NCBI RefSeq assembly: GCF_900155645.1
Contig: NZ_LT706985.1
Location: 868,001 to 932,000 of the forward strand
DNA: 64,000 nucleotides
From: Vaginimicrobium propionicum
GTDB lineage: Bacteria > Actinomycetota > Actinomycetes > Propionibacteriales > Propionibacteriaceae
Direction of reading: 5' to 3'
Position 1 is the stretch's first letter, and every line of letters begins with the position of its first letter. The position numbers and the translations under genes are program-made. Of this stretch, positions 63,437 to 64,000 are shown piece after piece. The notes under the pieces are model-generated. The model was not told the DNA's origin. It did not search any database and worked only from the letters and a program-made list of their open reading frames with translations.

Positions 63437-64000
63437 ATGGGTTTTGAGATTGGTATCAAAGACGCCCAAGCTCCGCTAGTTATCGGATTGGACGTCGGAT
63501 CAACCGCCAGCCGAGGAATGCTTTACGATGCAGCTGGCCGGCCCGCCGGGTCACGGTCAAAAAAGCCGCATTCATTCACGACCAACCGTGATGGCACCTC
63601 CGCGATCGACGCCGATCAAGTAGTCGACGAGCTAAGCGAGATTATCTGCGATTTAATTAAAGAAGCTAAGGGTCGTCGCATTCAAGGAGTTAGCCTTGAC
63701 ACATTTTCTAGCTCACTAGTTGGGGTAGATAAATCCGGCAATGCCATCACCCCGTGCTTTACCTACGCGGACTCCCGTTGTGCAAGCCAAGTAAAAAGTC
63801 TGCGCGACGAATTGGATGAAGACGAACTGCAGCAGCGCACCGGAGCCAGACTCCATTCTTCCTATTTGCCAGCACGTTTTAGGTGGCTGAGACAAGAGTG
63901 TCCAGACCTTTTTGAAAAGGCGGATCGCTGGATAGCGTTAGGGGCTTATGTATTCCTTAAACTCACAGGAGAGGCCGTAATCGGCACCTCAGCAGCAGCT
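63437..64000 (+). CDS. FGGY-family carbohydrate kinase, 3' partial
   Basis: The frame runs off the right edge after 188 codons. The ATP-binding phosphate-1 motif VIGLDVGSTASRGMLYDAAGR, GVSLDTFSSSLVGVD and TYADSRCASQV are those of the FGGY kinases (gluconokinase or xylulokinase-like); the substrate cannot be fixed from this part. TAAGTT lies 7 bases before the ATG and no Shine-Dalgarno is seen. A GTG two codons earlier is an alternative start. Confidence 0.85.
   Translation, partial: MGFEIGIKDAQAPLVIGLDVGSTASRGMLYDAAGRPAGSRSKKPHSFTTNRDGTSAIDADQVVDELSEIICDLIKEAKGRRIQGVSLDTFSSSLVGVDKSGNAITPCFTYADSRCASQVKSLRDELDEDELQQRTGARLHSSYLPARFRWLRQECPDLFEKADRWIALGAYVFLKLTGEAVIGTSAAA

Noticed and set aside
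1-64000. CRISPR arrays, tRNA or rRNA genes, cobalamin or FMN riboswitches
   Set aside because: No regular spaced repeats, CCA-ended cloverleafs or conserved riboswitch boxes were recognised; ribF and the visible cob genes have no room or motif for them.

Overview
The window comes from an actinobacterium with roughly half G+C, probably a low-GC relative of the Actinomycetaceae; the genus cannot be fixed from sequence alone. The evidence is gene order: xerC / M23 peptidase / rpsB-tsf-pyrH-frr-cdsA, dxr-ispG-GNAT, proS / DUF4439 lipoprotein / rimP-nusA-infB-rbfA-truB-ribF-rpsO-pnp, dapB / rnj, and a sufR-sufB-sufD-Rieske-sufC-sufS-sufU-sufT operon. These are actinobacterial neighbourhoods, here cut up and reassembled. 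Many genes start with GTG or TTG. Many promoter-proximal genes have a TANNNT box 6-7 nt before the start codon and no Shine-Dalgarno, the signature of leaderless transcription.

Layout. 1-3974 (+): late cobalamin genes, namely a CobB glutaminase domain fused to a CobC-like aminotransferase (cut by the left edge), then cobT, cobU and cobS. 4050-5694 (+): a UPF0237 (ACT) / UPF0210 pair of unknown function. 5701-9746 (-): the rpsB-tsf-pyrH-frr-cdsA translation and lipid operon, with a recognisable promoter and a structured leader of about 160 nt. 10059-11764 (-): a GC-richer two-gene ABC exporter wedged between rpsB and the M23 peptidase. 11941-16944: M23 peptidase, xerC, def, malic enzyme and an SBF-like transporter. 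16938-22255 (-): ABC ATPase, the fabG-fabI fatty-acid reductases, a dicarboxylate-type symporter and an ABC-F protein. 22365-28965 (-): the SUF iron-sulfur assembly operon and its SufR regulator, with a near-perfect SufR-type operator at the sufR start. 29026-32986 (-): GNAT, ispG, dxr and a zinc-ribbon coiled-coil protein. 33067-38357: pepP, then a stress/magnesium-type cluster (GSP17M-like protein, soluble PRC-MgtE_N-CBS protein, DUF1003) and the Mrp ATPase. 38412-41904: rpmB, a HigBA-type toxin-antitoxin pair and an AT-richer GH3 beta-glucosidase. 42006-45993: rnj, GNAT, dapB and a lipoprotein. 46024-47468: a complete IS3-family element. 47504-60582: pnp through proS. 60728-63232: a divergent membrane pyrophosphatase. 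63437-end: an FGGY sugar kinase cut by the right edge.

The most noteworthy items are these. The IS3-family element sits in the loop of a former bidirectional terminator between a lipoprotein gene and pnp. The membrane pyrophosphatase is divergent and has a full lipobox. A CAAC-N6-GTTG operator covers the sufR start codon. The toxin-antitoxin promoter is leaderless and has an inverted-repeat operator inside it. Terminator-like palindromes lie within the 3' coding ends of overlapping convergent genes. No CRISPR array, tRNA or rRNA gene was seen.
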